From Gulosibacter molinativorax (GTDB taxonomy: Bacteria; Actinomycetota; Actinomycetes; Actinomycetales; Microbacteriaceae), in assembly GCF_003010915.2 (NCBI RefSeq), contig NZ_CP028426.1:62001-126000 (forward strand): DNA of 64,000 nucleotides, in the 5' to 3' direction. Below, piece by piece: positions 53,620 through 63,821 of the stretch. Numbering within the stretch: position 1 is the first letter of the stretch; each line of letters starts with the position of its first letter. The position numbers and the translations under genes are program-made. The notes under the pieces were generated by a model. The model ran no database searches. It saw only the letters and a program-made list of their open reading frames with translations, and had not been told where the DNA came from.

Positions 53620-56169
53620 CTAGTCGGCGTCGCGCTGCTTGACGGCGAGCGCTCGGGCGGTGTCGTCCAGGCCCTCCGCGATCAGGCGACGGAGCGCATC
53701 CGGTGCATCCTGGTTCTGCTCGAGCCAGGCGCTCGCCGCATCGGCAACCTCCTGCGTCACGATGCTGCGCGGGAAGAAGCCCTCGACGAGGTACTCCGCG
53801 ATGTGGAAGCTGCGCGAGTCCCAGATTTCGCGCAGCCCCTCGAAGTACGGCGCGATGTATGGGCGGACGAGATCGTCATCGTGCGTCGTCCAGAACCCGG
53901 CGAACGTCGCGCGGACGATCTCGTTGGCGGCGCCGGAGGTGGTCCACACCGAGTCCCACGCAGCGCGCTTGCCCTCCACGGTGGGGATCGCGGCGCGGGC
54001 GTGGGCTGCGGAGCGCTCGCCATCGGACGTACGGTCCTCCTCGAGGCGCGCGGCGATCTCGGCCTCGCCCGCACGACCACCGGCGACGAGCGAGAACAGC
54101 AGCTCCCAACCGAGGTCAGTGTCGATGTTGAGGCCGGGCAGCGTTCGTGCGCCCGTGAAGAGGTCCGCGACGACCTGCAGTTGGGCGTCGGTACGGGCGA
54201 ACTGCGCGAACGAGCGCACGAACGCGAACTGCGCATCCGAGCCGTTCTCTGCCTCGGTCGCGAGCACGAGCAGCTCGTCGCCGACGACCTCGAGAACCTC
54301 GTCGCGGTCCTCGTCCGAGACGTAGCGCGTTGCCGCGGTGGTGAGCTGGCCGAGCAGCTGGCGGCGGGTCGTCGACTCGGTCTCCGGCGCGATGTGTTCG
54401 AGGATGAGGCGCACGTAATCGCGGGCGCGGTACTCCCCGTCACGGGTCGCATCCCACAGGCTCGCGAGCACGAGGCCGCGCGCGAGCGGATCGGCGATCC
54501 GGCTCGCGTGGCGGGTCGCGGTGGCGAGCGACTGCTCGTCGAGTCGGATCTTTGCGTACGCGAGATCCTCGTCGTTGATCAACACGAGGTCGCCGCGGTG
54601 CTGGCCGATGAGCTCGGGCACCTCGGTACGGGCGCCGTCGACGTCGAGCTCAACCTTGTGCGCGCGGGTGAGGTTCTCGTCGGCGTCGAGCGAGTAAATG
54701 CCAACCGCGAGGCGGTGGGGGCGCAGCGTCGGGTACTTCTCCGGCGCATCCTGGGTGATGGCGAACGCGGTGAAGCGACCCTCCGCATCTACCTCGAACT
54801 CGGGGCGCAGGGTGTTGACGCCCGCGGTCTCGAGCCACTGCTGCGACCACTCGCCGAGGTCACGGCCGGACGCCGCCTCGAGCTCCACGAGCAGATCGCG
54901 CAGCTCGGTGTTGCCCCACGCGTGCTTCTTGAAGTACTCGCCGACGCCCTTGAAGAACGCCTCGCGACCGACCCAGAAGAACAGCTGCTTGAGGACGGAT
55001 CCGCCCTTCGCGTAGGTGATGCCGTCGAAGTTGACGAGGACGTCGTCCAGGTCGCGGATCTCGGCGACGATCGGGTGGGTCGAGGGGAGCTGGTCCTGGC
55101 GGTAGGCCCACGTCTTTTCGCTCGCGAGGAACGTGACCCAGTTGTTCTGCCACTCGGTCGCCTCGGCGGTCGCGATCGTCGAGATGAACTCGGCGAACGA
55201 CTCGTTGAGCCAGAGGTCGTTCCACCACTTCATCGTGACGAGGTCGCCGAACCACATGTGGCCGAGCTCGTGCAGGATCGTGACGACGCGGCGCTCGCGA
55301 ACCGCATCCGGAACGCGCGAGCGGAAGACGTAGTTCTCGGTGAACGTGACGCAGCCCGCGTTTTCCATCGCGCCCATGTTGTATTCGGGCACGAACAGCT
55401 GGTCGTACTTCTCGAACGGGTAGGGCACGCCGAAGTGCGACTCGTAATACTCGAAGCCCTGCTTCGTCGTCGTGAAGACGTTGTCCGCATCCATGAACTC
55501 GGCGAGGGAGGAGCGCACGAACACGCCGAGGGGAATCGTGCGGCCGTCGATCGAGGTGAGCTCGTCGCGGTACTCGACGTAGGGGCCGGCCACGAGTGCC
55601 GTGATGTAGGTCGAGATGCGCGGGGTCGCGGGGAACGCCCACGTCGACGTCTTGTCATCGACCGGCTGCGGCTGCGGCGTCGGCTCGTTCGAGACGACCT
55701 GCCAGTGACTCGGCGCGGTCACGGTGAACGCGAACGTCGCCTTGAGATCCGGCTGCTCGAAGCACGGGTACATGCGCCGCGCATCCGGCACCTCGAACTG
55801 CGAATAGAGGTAGACCTCGCCATCGGCGGGGTCGACGAACCGGTGTAGCCCCTCGCCGGTGTTCATGAAGTGCATGTTGGCATCGATCTCGAGGGTGTTC
55901 TCGGCCTGCAGCTCGTCGAGCTGGATGCGCGAGTCGGCAAATACCTCGGCCGGGTCGAGGGTGCGGCCATTGAGGACGACCGAGTGAACCTCGCTCGCGA
56001 TCGCATCAATGAACGTGCTCGCACCGGGGATCGCAGAGAAGGTGACCTTCGTGGCGGAACGGAACACCTCGGGTGACACGGTCAGATCGAGCGCGATGTC
56101 GTAGTGGTCCACGTTGATGATGCCGCTACGCTCTTGCGCCTCGACTCGGGTCAGGTTCTCTCCCGGCAT
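53620..56169 (-). CDS. pepN: Aminopeptidase N (M1 family)
   Basis: Cytosolic zinc aminopeptidase of 849 residues removing N-terminal residues from peptides. GAMENAGCVTF (about residue 268) binds the substrate N-terminus; HELGHMWFGDLVTMKWWNDL with LNESFAE gives HExxH-x18-E (about 300-323). The N-terminal beta domain has DARRMYPCFEQPDLKATF, and the C-terminal half is all-helical (ERAP1_C-like), with conserved VKQRDAD end. Length is normal for actinobacterial PepN. Confidence 0.96.
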   Translation of the reverse strand: MPGENLTRVEAQERSGIINVDHYDIALDLTVSPEVFRSATKVTFSAIPGASTFIDAIASEVHSVVLNGRTLDPAEVFADSRIQLDELQAENTLEIDANMHFMNTGEGLHRFVDPADGEVYLYSQFEVPDARRMYPCFEQPDLKATFAFTVTAPSHWQVVSNEPTPQPQPVDDKTSTWAFPATPRISTYITALVAGPYVEYRDELTSIDGRTIPLGVFVRSSLAEFMDADNVFTTTKQGFEYYESHFGVPYPFEKYDQLFVPEYNMGAMENAGCVTFTENYVFRSRVPDAVRERRVVTILHELGHMWFGDLVTMKWWNDLWLNESFAEFISTIATAEATEWQNNWVTFLASEKTWAYRQDQLPSTHPIVAEIRDLDDVLVNFDGITYAKGGSVLKQLFFWVGREAFFKGVGEYFKKHAWGNTELRDLLVELEAASGRDLGEWSQQWLETAGVNTLRPEFEVDAEGRFTAFAITQDAPEKYPTLRPHRLAVGIYSLDADENLTRAHKVELDVDGARTEVPELIGQHRGDLVLINDEDLAYAKIRLDEQSLATATRHASRIADPLARGLVLASLWDATRDGEYRARDYVRLILEHIAPETESTTRRQLLGQLTTAATRYVSDEDRDEVLEVVGDELLVLATEAENGSDAQFAFVRSFAQFARTDAQLQVVADLFTGARTLPGLNIDTDLGWELLFSLVAGGRAGEAEIAARLEEDRTSDGERSAAHARAAIPTVEGKRAAWDSVWTTSGAANEIVRATFAGFWTTHDDDLVRPYIAPYFEGLREIWDSRSFHIAEYLVEGFFPRSIVTQEVADAASAWLEQNQDAPDALRRLIAEGLDDTARALAVKQRDAD

Positions 56170-56323
56170 GCTGCTCCTGTACTCGTGACTATTTCAGCGC
56201 CGCCAGTGTTGACGGTGACTGTCGCAGCCTAGCGCCGCAGCGGTGAGGATCAAGGCGCGACATGGTCTTTTCGGGCGCGGAGGCCTTCGCTGGGCGCGAA
56301 CGAAACGCGGTAACCTGGTCCTT

Positions 56324-56875
56324 ATGGCTGAGAACACCGCTAGCAACGTAACGCGCATCCACATCGCCACTGACCACGCGGGGCTCGAGTTCTCGCAGCA
56401 ACTTCAGGAGCACCTGGCGAAGGCGGGCCACGAGGTCATCGACCACGGGCCGCAGGAGTACGACCCCGTCGACGACTACCCGTCGTTCTGCATTAACGCG
56501 GCGCAGGCCGTCGCGAATGACTGGGCCGACGGCATCGAGTCCCTGGGCGTCGTCTTTGGCGGCTCGGGCAATGGCGAGCAGATCGCGGCGAACAAGGTCG
56601 AGGGCGTGCGCGCCGCGCTCGTGTGGAGTGACGCGACCGCGAAGCTCGCGCGCGAACACAACAACGCAAACGTGATCTCGATCGGCGCGCGCCAGCACGA
56701 GCTCGAGGAAGCCATCCGCTTCATCGACCTCTTCATTGCCGAGCCGTTTCCCGGCGACGAGCGCCACGTGCGCCGCATCTCGCAGCTGTCGGAGTACGAG
56801 CGCACCGAGAAGATCGCGGGCAAGGATTTGCTGGCCGCCTCGGGAGCAGAGGTGCCGGTGACGCTGAATGCCTGA
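56324..56875 (+). CDS. rpiB: Ribose-5-phosphate isomerase B
   Basis: RpiB interconverts ribose-5-phosphate and ribulose-5-phosphate. The 183-residue protein has IATDHAGLEFSQQL, DHGPQEYDPVDDYP, the phosphate loop GGSGNGEQIAANKV and a C-terminal helix extended as in Mycobacterium. In this subtype a Glu (in GNGEQ) replaces the Cys base of E. coli RpiB. TAACCT 7 nt before ATG 56324, and no ribosome-binding site, suggest a leaderless transcript. The stop overlaps the nei start by 8 nt. Confidence 0.94.
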   Translation: MAENTASNVTRIHIATDHAGLEFSQQLQEHLAKAGHEVIDHGPQEYDPVDDYPSFCINAAQAVANDWADGIESLGVVFGGSGNGEQIAANKVEGVRAALVWSDATAKLAREHNNANVISIGARQHELEEAIRFIDLFIAEPFPGDERHVRRISQLSEYERTEKIAGKDLLAASGAEVPVTLNA

Positions 56876-57821
56876 GGGGCATTCCGTACACCGTATCGCA
56901 AGGCAATTCCAGACGAATTTCGTCGGCCACGTCTGTGAGGCGTCGAGCCCGCAGGGGCGCTTCTCGGATGGTGCCGTCGCGCTCACCGGCCGCGTCATGG
57001 AGGAGTGCTTCGCGGTCGGCAAACACATGTTCGCGCAGTTCGAGGACGACTTCTGGCTTCGCGTGCACCTCGGCATCTACGGGGCGTGGGATTTCACCGG
57101 CCAGGTGACGACGACGCTCGGGCAGACGGGGGAGTACTCCCGGCCTAAGATCGAGGATTCCCGGGGCGAGAATTCGCTCACCTCGATTGGTGCGCCGCGC
57201 CTGTCCCGGGTGCGCATGGCCGAGCAGGAATCGACGAGCGACATTGGCGAACAGTGGCCTCCCGAACCGGTCGGCGCGGTGCGCCTGCGGCTCCTTACCG
57301 ACACGATTTGCGGCGATCTGCGCGGACCGACCGCGTGCGAGCTACTCGATCGCACCGGGGTAAACAAGGTGCTCGACCGCCTCGGCCCCGATCCGTTGAT
57401 CGTCGACTACGACGATGGTGAGCGGGCATTCATCGAGAACATCCAGCGCCGCAACGTGCCGATCGGTCAGCTCCTGATGGACCAGTCCGTCGTCGCGGGC
57501 ATCGGCAACATCTATCGCGCCGAGATCCTCTACCGGGCGGGCCTCGACCCATACACCCCGGGTAAGCAGGTGCCGACCGACACGCTCCGTCTCATCTGGG
57601 CGGACTGGTGGAAACTGCTGCGCATCGGCGTCGAAGTGGGCCAGATGATGACCATCGACGGGCTCGAGGGCGAGGCCTACGATCGCGCGCTGCTGCACCG
57701 CGAGGACCGGCACTGGGTGTACGGCCGCGCGGGCGAACCGTGCCGGACGTGCGGCACGCCGATCATGATTGCGGAGATGCAGAACCGCAAGCTCTACTGG
57801 TGCCCCACCTGCCAGAAGTAG
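56868..57821 (+). CDS. nei: Endonuclease VIII-like DNA glycosylase
   Basis: Fpg/Nei-family glycosylase/AP lyase repairing oxidised bases. The 317-residue protein starts MPEGHSVHRIARQ (Pro 2 and Glu 3 catalytic), has RFSDGAVALTGR, the H2TH domain (NIQRRNVPIGQLLMDQSVVA, GIGNIYRAEILY) and a zinc finger CRTCGTPIM...YWCPTCQ at the C-terminus. The length and the MPEGH start match mycobacterial Nei1. An Arg/Lys-rich insert (about 90-125) is longer than usual. It is coupled with rpiB, the standard actinobacterial arrangement. Confidence 0.93.
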   Translation: MPEGHSVHRIARQFQTNFVGHVCEASSPQGRFSDGAVALTGRVMEECFAVGKHMFAQFEDDFWLRVHLGIYGAWDFTGQVTTTLGQTGEYSRPKIEDSRGENSLTSIGAPRLSRVRMAEQESTSDIGEQWPPEPVGAVRLRLLTDTICGDLRGPTACELLDRTGVNKVLDRLGPDPLIVDYDDGERAFIENIQRRNVPIGQLLMDQSVVAGIGNIYRAEILYRAGLDPYTPGKQVPTDTLRLIWADWWKLLRIGVEVGQMMTIDGLEGEAYDRALLHREDRHWVYGRAGEPCRTCGTPIMIAEMQNRKLYWCPTCQK

Positions 57822-57837
57822 CGGCGATGCCGGCGAA

Positions 57838-60800
57838 CTAGCGCAGCTGCGCGATGGAGCGCACGAGCAGCTTCGCGTTGCGCAGCCGCGACTCGTAGGT
57901 CGCGGCCACGAAGATGAGGATCGCGCCCGCGGAGCCGAGCCACACCCACCACGGCACTGAGAGCTCCGGCAGCATCCAGCGAATCGCGACGATGACGTGG
58001 GCGATGGCCGCAATCGTGCCAAGGAGCAGCGGCGCCTGGAGTTTCCCGAGCGCACCCACGAGCACGGCCGCGAGTACGAGCACGGTGTAGATGCCGATTC
58101 GCGTTGCCGTCGGTGTGCTCGCCTCGAGGTACCACAGCGGCAGGAGCGTGAGGATAAGCCCCGGGCCGAGCGCCGGGAAACTGCGCAGTCGTGGCCGCGC
58201 GCGCATCCAGAGTGCTCCGGTTGCGGTCGCGGCGAGACCGAACGCCACGTAATAGACGTCGACCGGAACGTCGGCATCGCCCACGACCGCGGCAACGAGG
58301 TGAATGATGGCCGCGATCGCGCTGCTGGCGGACAAAAGCAGCAGCGGCAGTTGGGCCGCATGGCGTTGGAGCGCACCCGAGGTCACCCCGGCGGTAGCGA
58401 GAACGGAGAGGACGAGCATCCCGACGAGGGCGACGACGTGGGTCGTCCCCGGCACTGCATCCGCGGCCGCAATCGCGATCGCCGCGAACCAAAGCGGGAT
58501 CGCGGCGGCGTAAGCGCCCGTTTCGATGCGACGTGAGTCCGCCGTGCTTCGAGCCGTCGCGATGGCCATGCCCGCGAGCACCGCGCATCCCGGAATTGAG
58601 ACGAGTAGCGCCGCCGCGGACGACTCGGCAGGCCACAATAATGTCGCCGAGGACACGAGCGCGAGCAGCGTGCCGGAACCGCGCATGATCGGGCCGAGGA
58701 TGCCACTCACAGCGAAACCGAGGGCAAGGAGAGCCACGCCGATCGTGAGCCAAGTGTAGGGCCACACGCGGATTGAGTCATCGGCGACGAACAGCGCAGT
58801 GACCAGGGGCAAGACGACGGTGTCGCCCGCCGCGATGCGCATCGCGAGATCGGCGCGTCGGGGAAGGATCGCCGCGCCGAGCGTTGCCGCGACCGTGATG
58901 GCGCTCGTCGCCACGAGCATCCACCACGGCCAAGCGACCGGGGCGGCGAGGAGTGCCGCCCAGATCGCGACCGGCACGGTCACGAGGGTGAGGATGCGCG
59001 CGGTGAGCAGCCGGGCCGTGGCAGGATGCGCGGTGCGGCGTTCCTGGTACGCCAGGATGCAGCCGACCGCGATGCCGAAGACTGTCACGCCGAGTGCGAC
59101 GATCGGGGTTTCGAGTTGCTGGCCGGATGTGGTCGCGGCGAGGGTGCCACCAGCGGCGATCAGCACGGTGGCCGACGTGACCGAGCGCGACACGATTGCA
59201 TCCACGATCGCCGGTAGCTTTTGAATGGTGAGCACGAGCACCAGCCCGAAGACCCACGCCGCGAGGCTCAGGTCGAGTGCTCGTGTCGAGAGCGTGAGCG
59301 CCGCGAAGGCGACTACCGCGATGACGCTCAGACTGATTCGCTGGAGAGTACGGATCGGTGCGCTTGCTGTCGCGAGCGCGCCGCGCTGCGCGAAGAAAAC
59401 CCCCGCGGCGGTGGCCACTGCGATGGCGATGGCGAGGGCGTAAGCCTGAATTTCGAGGCCGAGGGCGGGCGCTCGGCCCAGCCCCTCGCCACCCAACCCG
59501 TATCTCGCTGCAGTGATGAGGGCATAGCTGCCGAATGGTGCGAGCACGGTGGCAAGGAGCGCACGCGTCGGTAGCCAGTGAACCGAAGTGCGCGTGAACG
59601 TGGCGGTCGCGAGGAGGAAGATCGAGAGGGCAGCGCCGAGCGCCGCGAGCATCCAGCCCTGGGTGACTCCCGCGGCACCACGGCTGGCGACGAGTGTGAC
59701 GAGTGCCAGCGCAGCGCCGATCGTGACGAGCGCTGCGAGAACCCATGCGCCTCGTGGCATGCGGCTCGCCTGCCCCGAGAGCTGGAAAACAGCGGCCGCG
59801 ATCGCGAATGCGAGGGCAGCGGGGGCTGCGACGAGTACGGGCCACGCTTGCTCGACGATGATGAACACGAGCAGCGGCCCGAAGGCCGCGAGCGTCGCCG
59901 CGGCGAGCCAGGGGAAGGCGCCGCGGATGCGTCCGGCGGGGACCGCGGGTTTTGAACGGACCGACGCGGTGAGCGGCACGGCGATGGCAATGGCGAGCGC
60001 GACAAAGGCGAACGGACGCACTGCAATTTCGTCGGCCGCGACGAGAAGCACGTGCTGCGTCATCGCGAGCCAGGCGGCGACGATCGCGAGTGCCTCGGAG
60101 GTCGTCGTCCACGGCTCGGGCACTGACAGTCGTCGCAGCAGGAGGACGAGTCCCGCGCTCGTGAGGGCGGTGAGCACGGGGGCCCAGGCAAAGAGGACCT
60201 CGGATGTCTCGACGATGGTTTGGCTCGTGGCGGCTTGCAGCAGCGGGTTGATAACGATGTACGTGAGCGGCAGGATCGCGACGAGTGAGACCGCGCGGGC
60301 CAGCGCATCCGCCCAGCCCTGGGCATCCGGCTGCGGAGTCGCGCCGCGCGCTGCGACGAGCGTTCCGATCACGAGGGCGACGAGGCCGACAAACGCGATG
60401 GCGAGGGCGAGATACATCGCGCCTGTGCTTTGCGGTGCGACGGCACCGTCCGTGAACGACAGCGGCAGTTGCTGGAGTGCGCTGAGGAAGAGGAGTGGCG
60501 TCGCGGTCCATGTGAGGATGCGGCGGTCGGTGCATTCGATCGCGCGCCACCAGGTCGACACGAGCAGGAGCAGCAGCGGCGCGATCAAGGCGACCGCCGT
60601 GTGAACCGTCGGGTAGTTGCCAGGCAGCCAGCCCAACACTGTGGTCGTGATTGCGGCGATGGCTGTGGCCAGCGTGAGCGGGATGGAACCCGCGTCACCA
60701 CGAAGCAGGCGCAGGGTGAGGAATCCGGCGGTGACCGCGAGGAAGCTCACGGCTGCGTGCGGCGTATGGAGGACGGTCGTGAGCACGAGCGCGATTGCGG

Positions 60801-62616
60801 TCGCGACGTATGCCGCCTGCAAGACGAAGCGAAGCGACTCGCTGCTTCGTCGACGGAACACGCCAACGGCGACCGTGCTCGTGACCATCAGCAGGCCGAG
60901 GGCGATGACAGCGGGAACGAGCGGCAGCGCCATGGCAATGACGGCCAGGCCCGCGGCGCCCACGACCCAGGCGATCACGCTGCGACGTGCGACCCCGGAT
61001 TGCGAGCTGGCGAGCCACTGGTAGACGGCAACCGCGATTCCCGCGGCGACGGTGAGGGAGAGGCCCGCGATGAGGACCGGAAGATCGATTTCGTCGGTGC
61101 TGCGGTCAATCGTTGCCGAGCGGAGGTAGGGCAGCCGGAATACCTCGGTGAGGAGCCAGAACGCGGGCGCGAGTGTGAGGGCGCCCGTCGTGACGAGCCC
61201 CGTGAGCCATCGGGGGCGGTCCCGACGATTCGAGCGAAGGTAGAGCACATCCCAGGCCACCGCGGCGAGTGCGATGAAGGGCGCCACGTTCCAGAACCGA
61301 GTCGCCGTGTCGGCCGTGTCGCCGGCGATTGCCGCGGGTAGATCCACGAGGCCGATGACGATCGCGAAGCCCCACAAGACGGTCGCGAGAATCGTGGCGC
61401 TGATGCGCTGCCAACGGATCCGTTGCAACGTACCGTCGCGCTCGAGCTGCCGCAGTTGTCCGATCAGGGCGGTGACCGCGATGAGGCATGTCGCGAGTCC
61501 TGCTGTCGCCTCTTCGATGGACTTCCCGCTGCCGGTAATGACCGTTGATATCGCGAGTAACAGCGCCGCCAGCTGACCGAAGCCGAACACGAGGCCGACC
61601 TCGAGCGCATCCGACCGTCCGTTCCGCCGATGCACGATCGGAGCGATGAGCGATGCCGTCGTGACGCCGGCGAGTCCGATCAGGATGCTCGAGTATTCCC
61701 CGAGCCCCCAGTCGAAGATCCAGCGCGCGAGGGCGAAGACTCCGGGGCCAAACGCGAATGTGCTCGCGATGCGGGGCGCCCGAACGTTGGCGAGCCTGCC
61801 CCAGATCAGCAGTATGGCCGTGAGGAGGAGCAGGCCGACGCCCCAGAACAGGGTGCCATCGATGCGTTCGAGGCCGAACAGGTTCATCGCGCGGGCTGCC
61901 CAGAGATCGAGCCCGAGCAGGACGGCGCCGAGGATAGCGACGCCCTCAGCCGTCGAGGTGAGCCGTCGTCGCTTCAGCCAACTCGCGAGCGCGATCACGG
62001 CCGCGGTGACGCCGACGGTGATGATCGACTTGACCGTGAGATCGAACAGCACGAACGCGACGGTGAGGAACACGATCGCCGCGATGCTCACGAACGAGAC
62101 GCCGATGGCGAGCAGCAAGACCTGGATGCCCGAGCGGCGTGGCGTCGCCTCGGGCGCAGGGCCCGGGGGAGTGGATGCGTGGTCTACTTGGCCGTTCGGC
62201 TCGCCAGAACTCTTGGCGGGTTGCGGCGGCGCGGGTTGTGGGGGTGCTGGCTGCGACGGTGCAGGTTGCCAGGGATGCTGGGCTTGTTCGGCCTGCAACG
62301 GCTGCGGGGCCTGCGCTTGGGCCACTTGGGGAGCATCCGGAACTGCCGGAGTTCGAGCATCCTGCCAGATCGTGGCGAGGAGCGTTCCGCGGGTCACCAG
62401 CGCATCCGCCGCGATGATCGACTGTTCGAAGACGGCGCCGAGAGCAGGGTTTGCGAGGTCGAGTCCGCAATTTGGGCAAACTCGCGCGTGGCCGGTCGGT
62501 TCAAGACACATCGGGCACTTCTCGGTACTGCGCAAGTCGTCGAGCCCGGCGGGGAATTTCGGCACGCGCGTGGAATCCCAAATGGGCGAATCCGATGGGT
62601 GATTTTGCGCATCCAC
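57838..62616 (-). CDS. Giant polytopic membrane protein with N-terminal zinc ribbon
   Basis: A 1592-residue protein of unknown function. Residues 34-50 form a zinc ribbon (CPMC...CPNC, Cys 34/37/47/50). A disordered Gln/Ala/Pro-rich linker (about 85-165) follows, and the remainder is almost wholly hydrophobic, with roughly 45-50 predicted helices and no hydrophilic domain, catalytic motif or transporter signature. The length exceeds ordinary transporters; similar large membrane proteins exist in actinobacteria without assigned role. It is single-gene, convergent with nei and preceded by a plain 256-bp gap. Many antisense frames here are shadows of hydrophobic codons. Confidence 0.75.
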   Translation of the reverse strand: MDAQNHPSDSPIWDSTRVPKFPAGLDDLRSTEKCPMCLEPTGHARVCPNCGLDLANPALGAVFEQSIIAADALVTRGTLLATIWQDARTPAVPDAPQVAQAQAPQPLQAEQAQHPWQPAPSQPAPPQPAPPQPAKSSGEPNGQVDHASTPPGPAPEATPRRSGIQVLLLAIGVSFVSIAAIVFLTVAFVLFDLTVKSIITVGVTAAVIALASWLKRRRLTSTAEGVAILGAVLLGLDLWAARAMNLFGLERIDGTLFWGVGLLLLTAILLIWGRLANVRAPRIASTFAFGPGVFALARWIFDWGLGEYSSILIGLAGVTTASLIAPIVHRRNGRSDALEVGLVFGFGQLAALLLAISTVITGSGKSIEEATAGLATCLIAVTALIGQLRQLERDGTLQRIRWQRISATILATVLWGFAIVIGLVDLPAAIAGDTADTATRFWNVAPFIALAAVAWDVLYLRSNRRDRPRWLTGLVTTGALTLAPAFWLLTEVFRLPYLRSATIDRSTDEIDLPVLIAGLSLTVAAGIAVAVYQWLASSQSGVARRSVIAWVVGAAGLAVIAMALPLVPAVIALGLLMVTSTVAVGVFRRRSSESLRFVLQAAYVATAIALVLTTVLHTPHAAVSFLAVTAGFLTLRLLRGDAGSIPLTLATAIAAITTTVLGWLPGNYPTVHTAVALIAPLLLLLVSTWWRAIECTDRRILTWTATPLLFLSALQQLPLSFTDGAVAPQSTGAMYLALAIAFVGLVALVIGTLVAARGATPQPDAQGWADALARAVSLVAILPLTYIVINPLLQAATSQTIVETSEVLFAWAPVLTALTSAGLVLLLRRLSVPEPWTTTSEALAIVAAWLAMTQHVLLVAADEIAVRPFAFVALAIAIAVPLTASVRSKPAVPAGRIRGAFPWLAAATLAAFGPLLVFIIVEQAWPVLVAAPAALAFAIAAAVFQLSGQASRMPRGAWVLAALVTIGAALALVTLVASRGAAGVTQGWMLAALGAALSIFLLATATFTRTSVHWLPTRALLATVLAPFGSYALITAARYGLGGEGLGRAPALGLEIQAYALAIAIAVATAAGVFFAQRGALATASAPIRTLQRISLSVIAVVAFAALTLSTRALDLSLAAWVFGLVLVLTIQKLPAIVDAIVSRSVTSATVLIAAGGTLAATTSGQQLETPIVALGVTVFGIAVGCILAYQERRTAHPATARLLTARILTLVTVPVAIWAALLAAPVAWPWWMLVATSAITVAATLGAAILPRRADLAMRIAAGDTVVLPLVTALFVADDSIRVWPYTWLTIGVALLALGFAVSGILGPIMRGSGTLLALVSSATLLWPAESSAAALLVSIPGCAVLAGMAIATARSTADSRRIETGAYAAAIPLWFAAIAIAAADAVPGTTHVVALVGMLVLSVLATAGVTSGALQRHAAQLPLLLLSASSAIAAIIHLVAAVVGDADVPVDVYYVAFGLAATATGALWMRARPRLRSFPALGPGLILTLLPLWYLEASTPTATRIGIYTVLVLAAVLVGALGKLQAPLLLGTIAAIAHVIVAIRWMLPELSVPWWVWLGSAGAILIFVAATYESRLRNAKLLVRSIAQLR

Positions 62617-62872
62617 GGTGGCTCCCTTTGCTGGTTCAACTCTTGGCCTGGACTTGGCTCCCAGACAATCAGAGATCGCCTCATCGTCCGGGGGTTATGC
62701 ACAGAATTGCAACCTGGGGATCACTCGGCACTATCCGGTAAGCGCAGCGCGGAAAGAAAAAATTGAGCGGTGTGCGCGGGAGCAGCGATCGTCCGCTACA
62801 ATTGCTAAGTCCTGTTCAACCAGGGCGACCGAACGGCCACGTGCTTCTCAGAACGAAGTACTCCGGCGGCTC
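62617..62872. promoter_or_regulatory. Divergent promoter gap before tRNA-Gly
   Basis: This 256-bp gap holds TACAAT (62793-62798), a good -10 for a transcript running into tRNA-Gly at 62873. No gene is seen. The start region of the giant membrane gene lies on the other strand. Confidence 0.4.
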
Positions 62873-62946
62873 GGGGGTGTAGCTCAATGGTAGAGCCTCA
62901 GTCTTCCAAACTGATAGTGCGGGTTCGATTCCCGTCACCCCCTCCA
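62873..62946 (+). tRNA. tRNA-Gly (TCC)
   Basis: Acceptor GGGGGTG/CACCCCC, D arm AGCTCAATGGTAGAGC, anticodon loop CTTCCAA with TCC, T arm GCGGGTTCGATTCCCGT, discriminator T and encoded CCA. All stems pair. Confidence 0.96.
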
Positions 62947-62958
62947 TTTCGAGCGACG

Positions 62959-62995
62959 AACGAGAGCCCGGAACAGTGCGTTCCGGGCTCTCGTT
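62959..62995. terminator. Hairpin after tRNA-Gly
   Basis: AACGAGAGCCCGGAAC (62959-62974) pairs exactly with GTTCCGGGCTCTCGTT (62980-62995) over 16 bp with loop AGTGC. It lies 13 nt after the tRNA end and 42 nt beyond the end of the opposing MBL gene, so it could stop both. Confidence 0.9.
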
Positions 62996-63037
62996 GCGAA
63001 ACCGTGCTCGGCTACGAACCGAAGCTCCGCCCCGAGG

Positions 63038-63673
63038 CTAAGTCCAGAGCGTCTCGTCCTTGCGAATCCGTCGATAGGCGCGCTCTTCGAACCGCGAGCG
63101 AAGCACGCCGTCGGTGATGCCGATGCCCGCATCCGAGAGGATCGCATCGTGAATCGGCACGATATCCGCGTCGGGATGCGCGTGGATGAAGTCCATCGTC
63201 TCGGCGAGTTTCAGCCATGGCGCGGCGATGGGGGTGAATAGGACCTTGACCAGTGCGGGGTCGGGCGCGGTCGTGAATGAGTCGCCCGGATGGAATAGCT
63301 CCTCGTCAACGAGGTACGCGTTGTTCTGCAGCACCTTCATGCCCGGGAACACAGCGGCGTGCTGTCCGCCGAACGCCGTCACACTGAATCCCGCGGGGGA
63401 GAAGGTGTCGCCCGGGGCAACCACGTGAATCCGCGTCGTCGCGATGCCGTCCCGAACCAGCACATCCGCGACCTCCTGCGGGCCCCAGACCTCCGCAGCG
63501 CTGCCATCAAGCGCATCCACCACGATGTGATCAGGATGCGCGTGTGTCACGATCACAGCTTCAGCATCGCGAACTCGATCGTGCGGGCTGAGATTCCCGG
63601 GGTCGATGACGAGGATGCGCTCGTCTTTCTCGAGCGCGATGGATGAATGGCCCAGTTTCGTTATTGCCGTCAC
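63038..63673 (-). CDS. Metallo-beta-lactamase-fold hydrolase (UlaG-like)
   Basis: A 211-residue hydrolase. VTHAHPDHIVVDAL is the HxHxDH metal motif (about residue 44); GHSSIALEKDERILVIDPG, FGGQHAAVFPGM and FHPGDS supply further metal ligands, as in the UlaG/YcfU group acting on phosphoesters or lactones. GTG 63673 is preceded by AAAGGA six bases away; an upstream in-frame start lacks this. Substrate unknown. Confidence 0.85.
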   Translation of the reverse strand: MTAITKLGHSSIALEKDERILVIDPGNLSPHDRVRDAEAVIVTHAHPDHIVVDALDGSAAEVWGPQEVADVLVRDGIATTRIHVVAPGDTFSPAGFSVTAFGGQHAAVFPGMKVLQNNAYLVDEELFHPGDSFTTAPDPALVKVLFTPIAAPWLKLAETMDFIHAHPDADIVPIHDAILSDAGIGITDGVLRSRFEERAYRRIRKDETLWT

Positions 63674-63821
63674 GATGATTCCTTTCGTCCCTGGTGCCAC
63701 ACCGTATGCGTCGTGCGTGCAAGGGACCTCCGCGTCGATCTCGTGAAGGTTGCGATTGAGCGTGTGTCCGACGTCGGCCAAAATCCGGGCTAGACTTGCA
63801 CAGGTCGATTTAGTTCGACGC

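Noticed and set aside
60430..61341. Long plus-strand frames opposite the giant membrane gene
   Set aside because: Asp/Arg/Gly-rich shadows of hydrophobic codons.
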